A stretch of DNA of 34,491 nucleotides, taken from Candidatus Saccharimonadota bacterium (GTDB taxonomy: Bacteria > Patescibacteriota > Saccharimonadia > Saccharimonadales > CAIOMD01). This document shows, one piece after another, positions 1 through 7,764 of the stretch; position 1 is the first letter of the stretch, and the number at the start of each line of letters is the position of its first letter. The stretch covers positions 1-34,491 of the forward strand of contig JAGORN010000006.1 in NCBI GenBank assembly GCA_018062805.1, read 5' to 3'. The position numbers and the translations under genes were made by a program. The notes under the pieces were generated by a model. The model was not told the origin of the DNA, searched no databases, and worked only from the letters and a program-made list of their open reading frames with translations.

Positions 1-2
1 CA

Positions 3-116
3 ACTACCAAACATATTCAAACCAAAATACATAACTACCTTGAATATTACAACTTCAAACGAGTACACTTAAGCTTACAGTACAGGACGCCTTCTGAAAT
101 GTTGCAAAGGTCGTGA
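3..116 (+). mobile_element. IS transposase C-terminal fragment (integrase-core type), cut by the window edge
   Basis: Reading frame 3 is open from the first bases to a TGA at 114-116 (37 residues). The stretch containing YLEYYNFKRVHLSLQYRTP resembles the C-terminal end of rve-type DDE transposases of the IS3/IS481 kind, which end in a YYN..RPH..L.Y.TP.E pattern. The N-terminal part, with the DDE residues, lies outside the window, so intactness cannot be judged. It sits directly upstream of secY, where rplO (L15) is normally found, which suggests an insertion that cut the spc operon. I could not define the terminal inverted repeats. An imperfectly placed 8-bp inverted repeat at 180-187/196-203 is nearby. 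Confidence 0.7.
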
Positions 117-237
117 GGTTTGTACGTTTTTTAGCATGAAAGGCTTGGCTACGAGAAGAATTTACTTATTTCTGGTCTAAAACTGTTTAAATCGCAACAG
201 TTTGCTAGCCCTTCTGTCGCCATTATTTTATATTTTG

Positions 238-246
238 TGCTACAAT
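238..246 (+). promoter_or_regulatory. Extended -10 promoter for secY
   Basis: TGC-TACAAT is an extended -10 element with no convincing -35. The predicted start is near 253, leaving a leader of about 30 nt that includes a purine-rich AAAAGGGA. A local promoter is expected if the upstream IS separated secY from the rest of the spc operon. Confidence 0.5.
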
Positions 247-282
247 TTTATGGATAAGTTTTAAAAGGGAAATTAAAAAAGG

Positions 283-1761
283 ATGAATTGGAAAATCATT
301 GGTAGGTCACTAAGTAGCGCAGATATGCGGAAGCGTATTTTTGCTGTAATTGGCATGATAATTATTTTCCGATTTTTGGCTCACATCCCTATACCTCTAG
401 CCGAACCAGCCACACTGAAACAAGTTTTAGAAAATGTTTTCAGTCAAACGAGTGGCTCTAATTTACTTGGTTTCTTAAATATTCTGAGCGGTGGTGCACT
501 AGCAAACTTTTCAATTATGATAATTGGCCTAGGGCCCTACATTAATGCAAGCATTATTACCCAACTACTAACAAAAGCTATACCAAAAATAGAAAATCTA
601 AACAAAGAAGGCGAATACGGTCGTAAAAAAATTCAGCAATGGACCCGAATTTTAACCCTACCGCTTGCCATAATTCAGTCGATTGGTACGATTTTCTTGG
701 TTCGTCAAACAGCTGCCGGTACTGGTGGCATAGATACGCTTGTCAATAACGCTTCAATTGGTCAGTGGGTTCTAATGGTTACTGTTTTAACTGGCGCTTC
801 AATGCTTCTGATGTTTATGGGTGAAGTAGTCACCGAACAAGGTGTCGGGAATGGTATTTCGTTAATTATTACAGTTGGTATTTTGGCTGGTCTTCCGGGT
901 ATTATATGGAACCTAATTAGCTCAGTTATCTCACCTGACGCCAGTTTTAGCATTTTTGGTAAATTTGACTTACCCGTTAACTCACAAGCTTTATGGGTGA
1001 CGCTCGCCATAGCGGCCGTGACAATTATAGTCACAGTATTTGTGGTCTATTTAAACGAGGGTCAGCGACGTATAACTGTTAGTTACGCTAAAAGGGTCCA
1101 GGGCAACAGAGTTTACGGTGGTGTTAATACAACTCTGCCAATAAGACTAATTACCGCTGGTGTTATACCGATTATTTTTGCGTTAGCATTTTTATCACTA
1201 CCCGAGTTTGTTGGTCGCCTACTTAGTCAGGACGCAACCGGGACATGGCAAACAATAGGCCAGAACTTAACAACCTGGTTTGCCACACCAACTGCTCAAA
1301 GTTTACAAACTGGAGGCTGGACTGCTTGGCTATACCCAATTGCCTACTTTTTACTAGTTTTCATGTTTACATTCTTCTACACAAGCATCGTTTTCAACGC
1401 CAAAGAAATATCTGAAAATCTACAAAAGCAGGGCGGTTTCATAGACGGAGTTCGGCCTGGCGTTCAAACAGAAAAGTATTTACTTAAGGTAGTCAACAGG
1501 TTGACCTTATTTGGTGCTATTGCCTTAGCGCTACTAGCCATAATGCCTATTTTTGGTCAAGCCCTACTGCAAACTGATCAGATTGCAATTGGTGGAACCA
1601 GCATCTTAATTCTTGTCTCTGTAACGCTTGAAACTCTTCGCCAAATTGAGTCTAGGGCATTAATGATCACCTACGACGACTACACTATAAATATAGATTC
1701 TGATAACAAAAAAGGCCCTAAAAAAAGGTTCAGCTTGAGGCGCAAAAAAGTAGCTGTCTAA
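283..1761 (+). CDS. secY: Preprotein translocase subunit SecY
   Basis: Main channel subunit of the Sec translocon in the cytoplasmic membrane. It opens with MNWKIIGRSLSSADMRKRIF, then the first transmembrane helix and plug region. The SecY signature follows (GLGPYINASIITQLL, about residues 82-96), as does the TEQGVGNGISLII motif near 183-195. About ten hydrophobic segments are visible. At 492 residues it is longer than the usual 420-440; the extra length appears to be in periplasmic loops and a basic cytosolic tail (KKGPKKRFSLRRKK). It is followed directly by infA; adk and map, usually present here, are absent. SecE is encoded at the other end of the window. Confidence 0.96.
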   Translation: MNWKIIGRSLSSADMRKRIFAVIGMIIIFRFLAHIPIPLAEPATLKQVLENVFSQTSGSNLLGFLNILSGGALANFSIMIIGLGPYINASIITQLLTKAIPKIENLNKEGEYGRKKIQQWTRILTLPLAIIQSIGTIFLVRQTAAGTGGIDTLVNNASIGQWVLMVTVLTGASMLLMFMGEVVTEQGVGNGISLIITVGILAGLPGIIWNLISSVISPDASFSIFGKFDLPVNSQALWVTLAIAAVTIIVTVFVVYLNEGQRRITVSYAKRVQGNRVYGGVNTTLPIRLITAGVIPIIFALAFLSLPEFVGRLLSQDATGTWQTIGQNLTTWFATPTAQSLQTGGWTAWLYPIAYFLLVFMFTFFYTSIVFNAKEISENLQKQGGFIDGVRPGVQTEKYLLKVVNRLTLFGAIALALLAIMPIFGQALLQTDQIAIGGTSILILVSVTLETLRQIESRALMITYDDYTINIDSDNKKGPKKRFSLRRKKVAV

Positions 1762-1779
1762 AAATAATCTAAAAAAACG

Positions 1780-1808
1780 TTGCATTACAGTGAGTAATGT
1801 AGTAAAAT
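1780..1808 (+). promoter_or_regulatory. Promoter for infA and the alpha operon
   Basis: TTGCAT (1780-1785), a 17-bp spacer and TAAAAT (1803-1808). The predicted start is near 1815, giving a leader of about 12 nt without a Shine-Dalgarno sequence before infA. A 6-bp inverted repeat (CATTAC/GTAATG) lies within the spacer and could affect promoter use; that part is inference. Confidence 0.55.
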
Positions 1809-1826
1809 TTGATACTGTTGTAGCTT

Positions 1827-2048
1827 ATGGCCAGTACAAAAGAAGTAATCGAGTTAAATGGCATTATTATTGAGACCTTACCAGGTACTCAATTTAAAGT
1901 CGAACTCGAGAATGGCCATCAAATTATAGCTCATGTTGCCGGTAAAATGAGGAAGCATTACATCCGCATAGTACCCGGCGACAGCGTTACGGTAGAATTG
2001 ACACCTTACGATCTTACGAAGGGTCGGATAACGTACCGCAAATCGTAG
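1827..2048 (+). CDS. infA: Translation initiation factor IF-1
   Basis: Single S1/OB-fold protein (73 residues, the standard size) that binds the 30S A site during initiation. The family signatures are clear: [26 protein letters not shown] at the N terminus, [33 protein letters not shown] at the C terminus. It lies between secY and rpmJ, the usual place in the alpha operon. The ATG at 1827 matches the family N terminus. The short leader (see the promoter at 1780) means ribosome recruitment probably does not use a Shine-Dalgarno sequence, if transcription starts there. Confidence 0.96.
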   Translation: MASTKEVIELNGIIIETLPGTQFKVELENGHQIIAHVAGKMRKHYIRIVPGDSVTVELTPYDLTKGRITYRKS

Positions 2049-2132
2049 TAATGCATTAAGCAAGCATTTAGCTACAAATTATTATAAATTTAACGCAGTG
2101 TGTCACCACAGCATTAAGGAGTGATGATCCGC

Positions 2133-2249
2133 ATGAAAGTGCGTGCGAGTGTAAAAAAGATAAGCCCTGACGATATTCTTGTTCGTCGAAAGGGTCGTCT
2201 TTACGTAATTAATAAGAACAAGCCTAAACACAAGCAGAGGCAAGGTTAA
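2133..2249 (+). CDS. rpmJ: Ribosomal protein L36 (bL36), zinc-free form
   Basis: A 38-residue protein. It begins [11 protein letters not shown] and ends KPKHKQRQG, both diagnostic of bL36. The canonical zinc ribbon (C..C, C....H) is absent: the first CxxC position reads SPDD and the later Cys position is also lost, so this is a C-minus form. A good Shine-Dalgarno AAGGAG at 2116-2121 sets the start. It lies 2 bp before rpsM, in the conserved infA-rpmJ-rpsM order. The 84-bp gap upstream is unusually long for this operon and carries an imperfect GTG/CAC inverted repeat that might be a leader structure. Confidence 0.93.
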   Translation: MKVRASVKKISPDDILVRRKGRLYVINKNKPKHKQRQG

Positions 2250-2251
2250 CT

Positions 2252-2638
2252 ATGGCCCGAATAAGTGGAGTAACAATTCCTACAGAAAAGCAAGTTTGGA
2301 TTGCCTTAACATATGTTTACGGTATAGGTCGCAAAACAGCCTACGATATTTTAGAAAAAGCTAAAGTCGAGTCGACCGTACGGGTTAAAAACTTGACCGA
2401 TGCTGAAATTGCCCGTATCCAAGACGTCATAAATAACGATGTCCAAGTCGAAGGTGACTTACAGCGTCAGGTTGTCGGCAATATTAAGCGACTTAAAGAA
2501 ATTAGAGCTTATCGGGGAATGCGACACCAGGCTAACCTGCCAAGTCGTGGTCAACGAACTAAGACCAATGCGAGAACCAGAAGAGGAAAGAAATTAACTG
2601 TCGGCGGAACCAATAAAAAGGCGCCGTCAAAAACTTAA
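2252..2638 (+). CDS. rpsM: Ribosomal protein S13 (uS13)
   Basis: Protein of the 30S head that contacts the P-site tRNA and the 50S subunit. It starts MARISGVTIPTEKQVWIALTY and continues with the GIGRKTAYDIL helix-hairpin-helix. The C terminus has RGMRHQANLPSRGQRTKTNARTRRGKK, the conserved tRNA-contacting tail. Its 128 residues are normal. It sits 2 bp after rpmJ and 14 bp before rpsK, so is translated from the alpha-operon mRNA. Confidence 0.97.
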   Translation: MARISGVTIPTEKQVWIALTYVYGIGRKTAYDILEKAKVESTVRVKNLTDAEIARIQDVINNDVQVEGDLQRQVVGNIKRLKEIRAYRGMRHQANLPSRGQRTKTNARTRRGKKLTVGGTNKKAPSKT

Positions 2639-2652
2639 GGTAAGGATTTAAT

Positions 2653-3048
2653 ATGGCTGAAGTAACAAGTGCCACAAAGAAAAAGAAGGCCAAAAGAAGC
2701 GTACCTTACGGAGAGGTTCATATTTTGGCGTCTTTCAATAACACTATTATATCGGTTACCGATAAAAGTGGAGGTTTGCTAACAGCTGCTAGTGCCGGTG
2801 GTTGTGGTTTTCGTGGTAGTAAAAAAGGCACCGCTTATGCAGCACAGGTTGCATCAGAAAAAGCTGTCGTGGCAGCTAAGCAAATACACGGTTTAGCAAA
2901 AGCAGACGTCTTCGTTAAAGGTATTGGCCTGGGTCGCGAAGCTGCTATTAGAGCTATTGCTAGTTCAGATGTAAATATAGAGTCTATTAAAGATGTTACC
3001 GGTGTACCACATGGTGGTTGTCGGCCAAGAAAGAGTAGGAGGGTTTAG
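2653..3048 (+). CDS. rpsK: Ribosomal protein S11 (uS11)
   Basis: Platform protein of the 30S subunit, 131 residues. Family landmarks: VHILASFNNTIISVTD, the glycine-rich SAGGCGFRGSKKGTAYAAQ, and the C-terminal GVPHGGCRPRKSRRV. The N terminus is Lys-rich (KKKKAKRSVPYG), as in most bacterial S11. The gene lies between rpsM and rpsD, with a 2-bp gap to rpsD and a GGAGGG purine run near its own 3' end that can serve rpsD initiation. Confidence 0.97.
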   Translation: MAEVTSATKKKKAKRSVPYGEVHILASFNNTIISVTDKSGGLLTAASAGGCGFRGSKKGTAYAAQVASEKAVVAAKQIHGLAKADVFVKGIGLGREAAIRAIASSDVNIESIKDVTGVPHGGCRPRKSRRV

Positions 3049-3050
3049 TC

Positions 3051-3668
3051 ATGGCTCGTGATACTCACTCAATAACTAAAATGAGCCGACGTGAAGGTTA
3101 CGCCCTTCACCCCAAAGCTCACAAGTACATGGTTAAACGAAGTACCATGCCAGGCCAACATGGACGAACGGGTAGAAGAAGCGTTTCTAGCCAATATGCC
3201 TTGCAACTAAGAGAAAAGCAAAAAGTTAAAAGACTTTATGGGCTCTTAGAACGGCAATTTTCTAACCTAATGAAAGAGGCTAACCGTAAACAAGGCCAAA
3301 GTGGTGAAATACTCCTTCGTTTCTTAGAACAGCGAGCTGACAACGCTGTTTACCGAGCAGGTTTTGCTCCATCTAGAAGAGCTGCTAGGCAACTAGTCAC
3401 TCATGGACATTTTATGCTCAACGGTCGTCGCGTAGATATTCCATCTATAAGACTAAAGCCAGGAGATGTTTTAACCATTCGTCCAAAAAGTAAGAATTGC
3501 GAATACTTCAAAAATATCGATGATATTACCGGAAAACCAGACGTTACCGCATTGTGGCTAAAAGCCGATCGTAAAAAATTTGAAATTACAATTACTGGAG
3601 TTCCAGCTCGAGAAGAAGCGGAACCAGATATTAATGAACAATTAATCGTTGAGTATTACTCACGTTAA
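3051..3668 (+). CDS. rpsD: Ribosomal protein S4 (uS4), cysteine-less form
   Basis: Primary 16S rRNA-binding assembly protein, and the translational repressor of this operon in several bacteria. It has 205 residues: an N-terminal domain with PGQHGR, the helical region (LREKQKVKRLYGLLERQF), then an S4 RNA-binding domain from about residue 95 (RADNAVYRAGFAPSRRAARQLVTHGH). The N-terminal zinc-binding Cys cluster of C-plus S4 proteins is replaced by non-Cys residues. Its last codons overlap an upstream ATG in the rpoA frame (3649), which I do not consider the rpoA start. Confidence 0.97.
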   Translation: MARDTHSITKMSRREGYALHPKAHKYMVKRSTMPGQHGRTGRRSVSSQYALQLREKQKVKRLYGLLERQFSNLMKEANRKQGQSGEILLRFLEQRADNAVYRAGFAPSRRAARQLVTHGHFMLNGRRVDIPSIRLKPGDVLTIRPKSKNCEYFKNIDDITGKPDVTALWLKADRKKFEITITGVPAREEAEPDINEQLIVEYYSR

Positions 3669-3687
3669 CAGAGAGGTAAGATATAAG

Positions 3688-4623
3688 ATGTCAAAAATTC
3701 ACACACCATCATTAGCTCAAATTGATGAACGAAGTGATGTTAGCGCGAGTTTCGTAATTGAGCCATTGCACACAGGTTATGGCATGACACTTGGCAACTC
3801 GTTGCGTCGGGTATTACTTTCGAGTATTGCCGGAGCCGCTGTAACTGCTTTTAAAATTGAAGGTGTTACCCACGAGTTCACTACAGTTCCCGGAATTAGA
3901 GAAGACGTTGTCGATATAATGCTTCAACTAAAGAAAATTCGTTTTCGTGTTTACGCCGAAGAACCACAAATACTACGTCTTGAGTTTAAGGGCAAGGGCG
4001 AAATTACTGCTAAAGATATTCAGGTCAATGCCGACGTAGAAGTTGTCAATCCAGAACTAGTAATTGCCACCGCTGACGATAGCAAAACAAATTTTGTTAT
4101 GGATTTAATTGTCGAAAATGGTAGGGGTTACCGGACTGTTGAAGAAGGTACCAAAAAGAAACCAAGCGATATGATTGCTCTTGACGCTATTTTCAGCCCG
4201 GTCTACCGAGTCCGCTACAAAGTAGAAGACACTCGTGTTGGTCAAATAACTGACCTCGATAAACTGATCATAACCATCGATACTGACGGCTCAATTAGCC
4301 CTAAAGATGCATTCGAAGAAGCTGCCGCTATTTTGGTTAACCAATACAGCGCTCTAGCTGGACAAACCAGGGTTGAAGCTGCTCCAGCCAGTAAAACTGT
4401 TGCTCCTAGCTTTAATGCCGAAGAAGACGAACCAGCAGAACTAAAAGTAGCAATCGAAGATCTAAACCTGAGTGCCCGTACCACCAATGCATTAATTAAC
4501 AATGACATTCACTCACTGAAGGACTTGTTCAGCTTGAGTGATGCCGAGCTTCGTGACCTAAAAGGATTTGGTCAAAAGGCTTTAGACGAAGTCAAGGACA
4601 AGCTCGCAGAATTGGAGCTATAA
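3688..4623 (+). CDS. rpoA: DNA-directed RNA polymerase subunit alpha
   Basis: Assembly platform of RNA polymerase and UP-element/activator contact. The N-terminal domain has the dimerisation signature EPLHTGYGMTLGNSLRRVLLSS (about residues 29-50). After an acidic/Ala-rich linker (EEDEPAEL) the C-terminal helix-hairpin-helix domain reads LNLSARTTNALINNDIHSLKDL and DLKGFGQKALDEVK. I start it at 3688 (MSKIHTPSL, 311 residues) because the upstream in-frame ATG at 3649 lies inside rpsD and adds 13 unconserved residues; a GAGAGG purine run precedes 3688. It is 4 bp from rplQ. Confidence 0.96.
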   Translation: MSKIHTPSLAQIDERSDVSASFVIEPLHTGYGMTLGNSLRRVLLSSIAGAAVTAFKIEGVTHEFTTVPGIREDVVDIMLQLKKIRFRVYAEEPQILRLEFKGKGEITAKDIQVNADVEVVNPELVIATADDSKTNFVMDLIVENGRGYRTVEEGTKKKPSDMIALDAIFSPVYRVRYKVEDTRVGQITDLDKLIITIDTDGSISPKDAFEEAAAILVNQYSALAGQTRVEAAPASKTVAPSFNAEEDEPAELKVAIEDLNLSARTTNALINNDIHSLKDLFSLSDAELRDLKGFGQKALDEVKDKLAELEL

Positions 4624-4627
4624 GACT

Positions 4628-5182
4628 ATGCATAGACACGGATACAAAGGTAGAAAACTAGGCCGAGAACGAGACCAGCGTCGAGCTCTTATTAAAGGGC
4701 TAGCTAGTAGCCTGACAGAACACGAGAAAGTGACCACTACTTTACCTAAAGCTAAAGAGCTGGTGCCTTATTATGAAAAACTAATCACCAAGGCAAAAAA
4801 GGGTGACTTGCATAACAGAAGACAAGTGATTTCTAAAATGGCAACTGTAGATAGCGCCCATAAGCTAGTAGATGAAATAGCGCCAAAACTTGGAGCCAGA
4901 AACTCGGGCCACTTAAGAGTAACCAAGACGATAAATCGTCGAGGTGACAACGCTCTAATGGCCACAGTTACTTTTGTCGATGATCTAAAAGTAGCACCAA
5001 AGAAAGCTACTAAAACTGAGCCTGAGGCTAAAAAACCAGCTAAAAAAGCTGATGCTCTAGCTGCGGTAAAGACTAAAAAAGCAGTTGAAAAAAAGACCCC
5101 AGTAGCTGCTAAAAAAATTACAGCTACTCATACCAATAAAACAGCATCGAAAGCCAAGGGTGTGACAAGAGGAGACCGATAA
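4628..5182 (+). CDS. rplQ: Ribosomal protein L17 (bL17) with basic C-terminal tail
   Basis: The core (residues about 1-120) matches bL17: MHRHGYKGRKLGRERDQRRALIKGLASSL and LRVTKTINRRGDNALMA. Unlike the usual protein of about 120 residues, it carries a tail of some 60 residues rich in Lys, Ala and Thr (KKATKTEPEAKKPAKKADAL). This looks disordered, resembling histone-H1-like tails, and is often seen as lineage-specific extensions. The stop and the rplM start share one base (TAATG), indicating translational coupling. Confidence 0.95.
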   Translation: MHRHGYKGRKLGRERDQRRALIKGLASSLTEHEKVTTTLPKAKELVPYYEKLITKAKKGDLHNRRQVISKMATVDSAHKLVDEIAPKLGARNSGHLRVTKTINRRGDNALMATVTFVDDLKVAPKKATKTEPEAKKPAKKADALAAVKTKKAVEKKTPVAAKKITATHTNKTASKAKGVTRGDR

Positions 5183-5613
5183 TGAAAACTTATAGCGCCA
5201 AGCCATCTGAAGTTACCAGGCAGTGGTATATTATTGATGCTTCTGAAGCTCCACTAGGTAGATTAGCTACAAAAATTGCTACTTTATTAACCGGTAAGGG
5301 CAAACCATCTTTTACTCACCACATAGATTGTGGCGACTTCGTAGTGGTCACTAATAGCGACAAACTAGTTGTAACTGGTAATAAGATGACAGATAAAATG
5401 TACTATCGTCACAGCCAGTACCCTGGAAGCCTAAAAGAAGCGACCTTAGCTGAAAAAATGCAAAAAGACTCTACCGACGTAATTGTTTTAGCAGTTAAAG
5501 GTATGTTACCGAAAAATAAATTGATGGCTGAAAGACTTAATCGTTTAAAGGTTTATAGTGGTGAAGAACATAAGCATGAAGCACAAAAGCCAGTGAAAGT
5601 GAGTGTTAAATAA
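5182..5613 (+). CDS. rplM: Ribosomal protein L13 (uL13)
   Basis: Early-assembling 50S protein of 143 residues. Recognisable segments: TRQWYIIDASEAPLGRLATKIATLLTGK, the conserved DCGDFVVVTN with GNKMTDKMYYRHSQYPG, and VKGMLPKNKLMAERLNRLKVYSGEEHKHEAQ. The start overlaps the rplQ stop by one base and its stop overlaps the rpsI start in the same TAATG manner, so L17-L13-S9 form a tightly coupled unit. Confidence 0.97.
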   Translation: MKTYSAKPSEVTRQWYIIDASEAPLGRLATKIATLLTGKGKPSFTHHIDCGDFVVVTNSDKLVVTGNKMTDKMYYRHSQYPGSLKEATLAEKMQKDSTDVIVLAVKGMLPKNKLMAERLNRLKVYSGEEHKHEAQKPVKVSVK

Positions 5614-6014
5614 TGGTAAAAACAAATTATTTTTATGCGCTTGGTCGTCGAAAAAGCTCGACTGCAAGAGTTAGATTGTTTTCAAAAGGCAAGGGTAACA
5701 TCATTGTTAATGATAAGCCGGTAGACGCCTACTTTGATAATAGCGAGGCTTTGCTCCGTGAAGTTAAAAGACCATTTGAAGTTTTAGAAAAAACTAATGA
5801 TTTCGACGTTAGTGTAGTAGTGTCAGGCGGTGGCTTAACTGGTCAGGCAGGTGCAATATCGCTTGCTATAGCCAAAAGCCTTGTCGAGCTTAGCGAAGAC
5901 TACAAAGGAACCCTTAAAAAGGCAGATTTACTTTCTAGAGACCCACGCGAAAAAGAACGTAAGAAGTTTGGCCTTAAGGGTGCTCGTAAACAACGACAAT
6001 TTACTAAGCGTTAG
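5613..6014 (+). CDS. rpsI: Ribosomal protein S9 (uS9)
   Basis: Protein of the 30S head whose C-terminal tail reaches the P-site tRNA. 133 residues with YALGRRKSSTARVRLFSKGKGNIIVN near the N terminus, GGGLTGQAGAISLAIAKSL in the middle and the invariant ending DPREKERKKFGLKGARKQRQFTKR. It is the last gene of the operon and is followed by a strong hairpin terminator. Confidence 0.97.
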   Translation: MVKTNYFYALGRRKSSTARVRLFSKGKGNIIVNDKPVDAYFDNSEALLREVKRPFEVLEKTNDFDVSVVVSGGGLTGQAGAISLAIAKSLVELSEDYKGTLKKADLLSRDPREKERKKFGLKGARKQRQFTKR

Positions 6015-6031
6015 TATACGTTCATCATTTT

Positions 6032-6070
6032 AAAAAATTCACCTCCTGTATAATAAGAGGTGAATTTTTT
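6032..6070. terminator. Rho-independent terminator of the rpsI operon with a promoter in its loop
   Basis: Perfect 14-bp inverted repeat: the left arm 6032-6045 (AAAAAATTCACCTC) pairs with 6057-6070 (GAGGTGAATTTTTT), with an 11-base loop. The 3' arm ends in six T, so it should terminate rpsI transcription. The loop contains TATAAT (6049-6054), and the 3' arm GAGGTG sits 8 bases before the next ATG. Confidence 0.85.
6049..6054 (+). promoter_or_regulatory. -10 box (TATAAT) inside the terminator loop, for the methyltransferase gene
   Basis: A consensus TATAAT lies in the loop of the terminator. The predicted start is near 6061, so the mRNA would begin inside the 3' arm with a leader of about 10 nt and would exclude the GAGG at 6057-6060. 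Confidence 0.55.
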
Positions 6071-7033
6071 ATGGAACCAAAACTTGAACAACTTGTAGAG
6101 CGTAGTGCCAGGGTTTGGGACGTTTCTTGCTCAGCTGCTGAAAAAATGTTGTCTATGGACAGGCAAAAGGCATTAAGAGTAAACCCATTAAAAGCAACCA
6201 ATAAAGAATTTGAAGAATTAAAAGGTTGCTTTGGGCTGTTACCTATTAGTTGGGCTAAAAATTGTTACCAAATAACCGAAAACTATGACCAAGTAACTCG
6301 TCATGAACTATTTTTAAGTGGCTATTTTAGTCTGCAAAATAGTTCTAGTTTCATGCCAGTTATTGCACTTAAGCCGAAAGCAAATACTAGCATTTTAGAT
6401 ATGTGCGCTGCTCCAGGTACCAAGACCACGCATATAGCAACTTTAGTAAATAATAAAGCACAGATTATAGCCAATGATAATTCTAAAAACCGTTTTTTTA
6501 AACTTCAAAAAATGCTCAAAACTTATGGAGCTAATGCTCAAACATCCTTAAGAGATGCCCGCCAACTTAAGGCTATTATAGGTGCTAGTAGTATTGACAC
6601 AATATTACTTGACGCACCATGTAGCGGAGAAGGCGAATTAAATTTGAATAAACCGAGCTCAACTAAGTATTGGTCGCTTAAGAAAATTAAGAGGCTATCT
6701 GGTTTACAAAAACAACTGATTGTCGGAGCCTACGACCTACTAAAATCTGGTGGCAATATGGTATACAGCACTTGTACTATTGCTCCTGAAGAAAATGAAC
6801 TTGTCGTCAATTATTTGCTTCAAAAGCGACCGGGAGCGATAATTAAAGATACCAATTTACCCGGCCAACTAACCTCACCCGGTTTGACAAGCTGGGACAC
6901 TAAAAAACTATCATCAAGCTTAGAAAAAACTAGGAGGGTAATACCTAGCCCAGCAAATCAAGCATTTTACGTTGCTAAAATTACTAAGACCGATAATTTA
7001 AGCGAAAATGAGTTTAGTTACAAACAAAATTAA
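6071..7033 (+). CDS. NOL1/NOP2/Sun-family rRNA cytosine-C5 methyltransferase (RsmF-like)
   Basis: SAM-dependent RNA m5C methyltransferase, most probably acting on 16S rRNA. The motifs appear in family order: SAM-binding DMCAAPGTKTTHIA (about residues 112-125), DAPCSGEGE with motif IV Cys (about 184-192) and motif VI YSTCTIAPEENE, whose Cys is the catalytic nucleophile. At 320 residues it lacks the N-terminal NusB-like domain of RsmB and is close to the compact RsmF/YebU core. It is the first gene after the ribosomal operon, with its own promoter in the terminator loop. The exact target base cannot be read from sequence. Confidence 0.85.
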   Translation: MEPKLEQLVERSARVWDVSCSAAEKMLSMDRQKALRVNPLKATNKEFEELKGCFGLLPISWAKNCYQITENYDQVTRHELFLSGYFSLQNSSSFMPVIALKPKANTSILDMCAAPGTKTTHIATLVNNKAQIIANDNSKNRFFKLQKMLKTYGANAQTSLRDARQLKAIIGASSIDTILLDAPCSGEGELNLNKPSSTKYWSLKKIKRLSGLQKQLIVGAYDLLKSGGNMVYSTCTIAPEENELVVNYLLQKRPGAIIKDTNLPGQLTSPGLTSWDTKKLSSSLEKTRRVIPSPANQAFYVAKITKTDNLSENEFSYKQN

Positions 7034-7055
7034 CTAGCATTTTTTAAAACTAAAT

Positions 7056-7061
7056 TATAAT
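7056..7061 (+). promoter_or_regulatory. -10 box upstream of the gene at 7096
   Basis: TATAAT 34 bases before the ATG, giving a leader of about 28 nt with a weak purine stretch (AAAAGAGA) at a Shine-Dalgarno distance. No clear -35. Confidence 0.4.
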
Positions 7062-7095
7062 ATAAACTCATAATAATATTGCAAAAGAGACAAAA

Positions 7096-7557
7096 ATGGG
7101 AAAATATGAACAAGAATTTAAAGCAATAACTGAACAAATCGAGGCAAGCGACAGTGTTTCCGCTTTTAAAGATGAACTAATTATTGCTCAGGAAAGATGC
7201 GACTTATTATGCCAGCAAGAAGGCGCGCAAGCAGAAATTCTCAACTTAATACAAAGTTTAGACCAACAGTGGGGAAGGTTAAATCAGAAAATATATTTCT
7301 CGGGAGAGGGTTTATTAATTACTAACCAGCTAAATCCCGAAGCTATTTCAGGTAGAGAATATGATTCTGGCGGGGTACGCGATTTAGTTGTTGTTCGAGT
7401 AAATTTCGATAATTATCCCGGTGTATCAGAAGGTTTTTTCATTCACACGTTACCCATCAGAGATAGCGAAGGTGACATAGTTGGTTACAAAAACTCAGTT
7501 CTCCACCGCACAAGGTTAGACTTGCCAATTGTTGTAAACAATACTGTTTTCAAATAA
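7096..7557 (+). CDS. Hypothetical protein, N-terminal piece of the split gene
   Basis: The 153-residue product made if the TAA at 7555 is a real stop. It has a helical N terminus (MGKYEQEFKAITEQIEAS) and then a beta-rich segment containing YDSGGVRDLVVVRVNFDNYPG. It ends abruptly at VVNNTVFK in the middle of what looks like a folded region, which favours truncation over a natural end. Confidence 0.55.
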   Translation: MGKYEQEFKAITEQIEASDSVSAFKDELIIAQERCDLLCQQEGAQAEILNLIQSLDQQWGRLNQKIYFSGEGLLITNQLNPEAISGREYDSGGVRDLVVVRVNFDNYPGVSEGFFIHTLPIRDSEGDIVGYKNSVLHRTRLDLPIVVNNTVFK

Positions 7558-7764
7558 GTTTATACAGAAATTGAGAATGTAGATGCCTTAACTGTTGGAG
7601 AAGATACTGAATATTTAGAATACACTGCTCCTGAGCTTTTCGAGCACATATGTAAGTGCCGAGAATCATCAACTACTATCGACGAGTTTCTTAGGCAAAT
7701 TGCTGATTATGGGCTAGATTATCATAATTTCAAAGGAGTAACGCTGGCAGAAGTAAATAAGTTT

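Noticed and set aside
762-1034. Minus-strand ORF inside secY
   Set aside because: Antisense shadow of the transmembrane coding sequence, without a promoter or ribosome-binding site. Similar antisense frames in rpoA, typA, nusG and others were rejected for the same reason.
3649-3687. Upstream ATG as the rpoA start
   Set aside because: It would overlap rpsD and add 13 unconserved residues; ATG 3688 matches the family N terminus.
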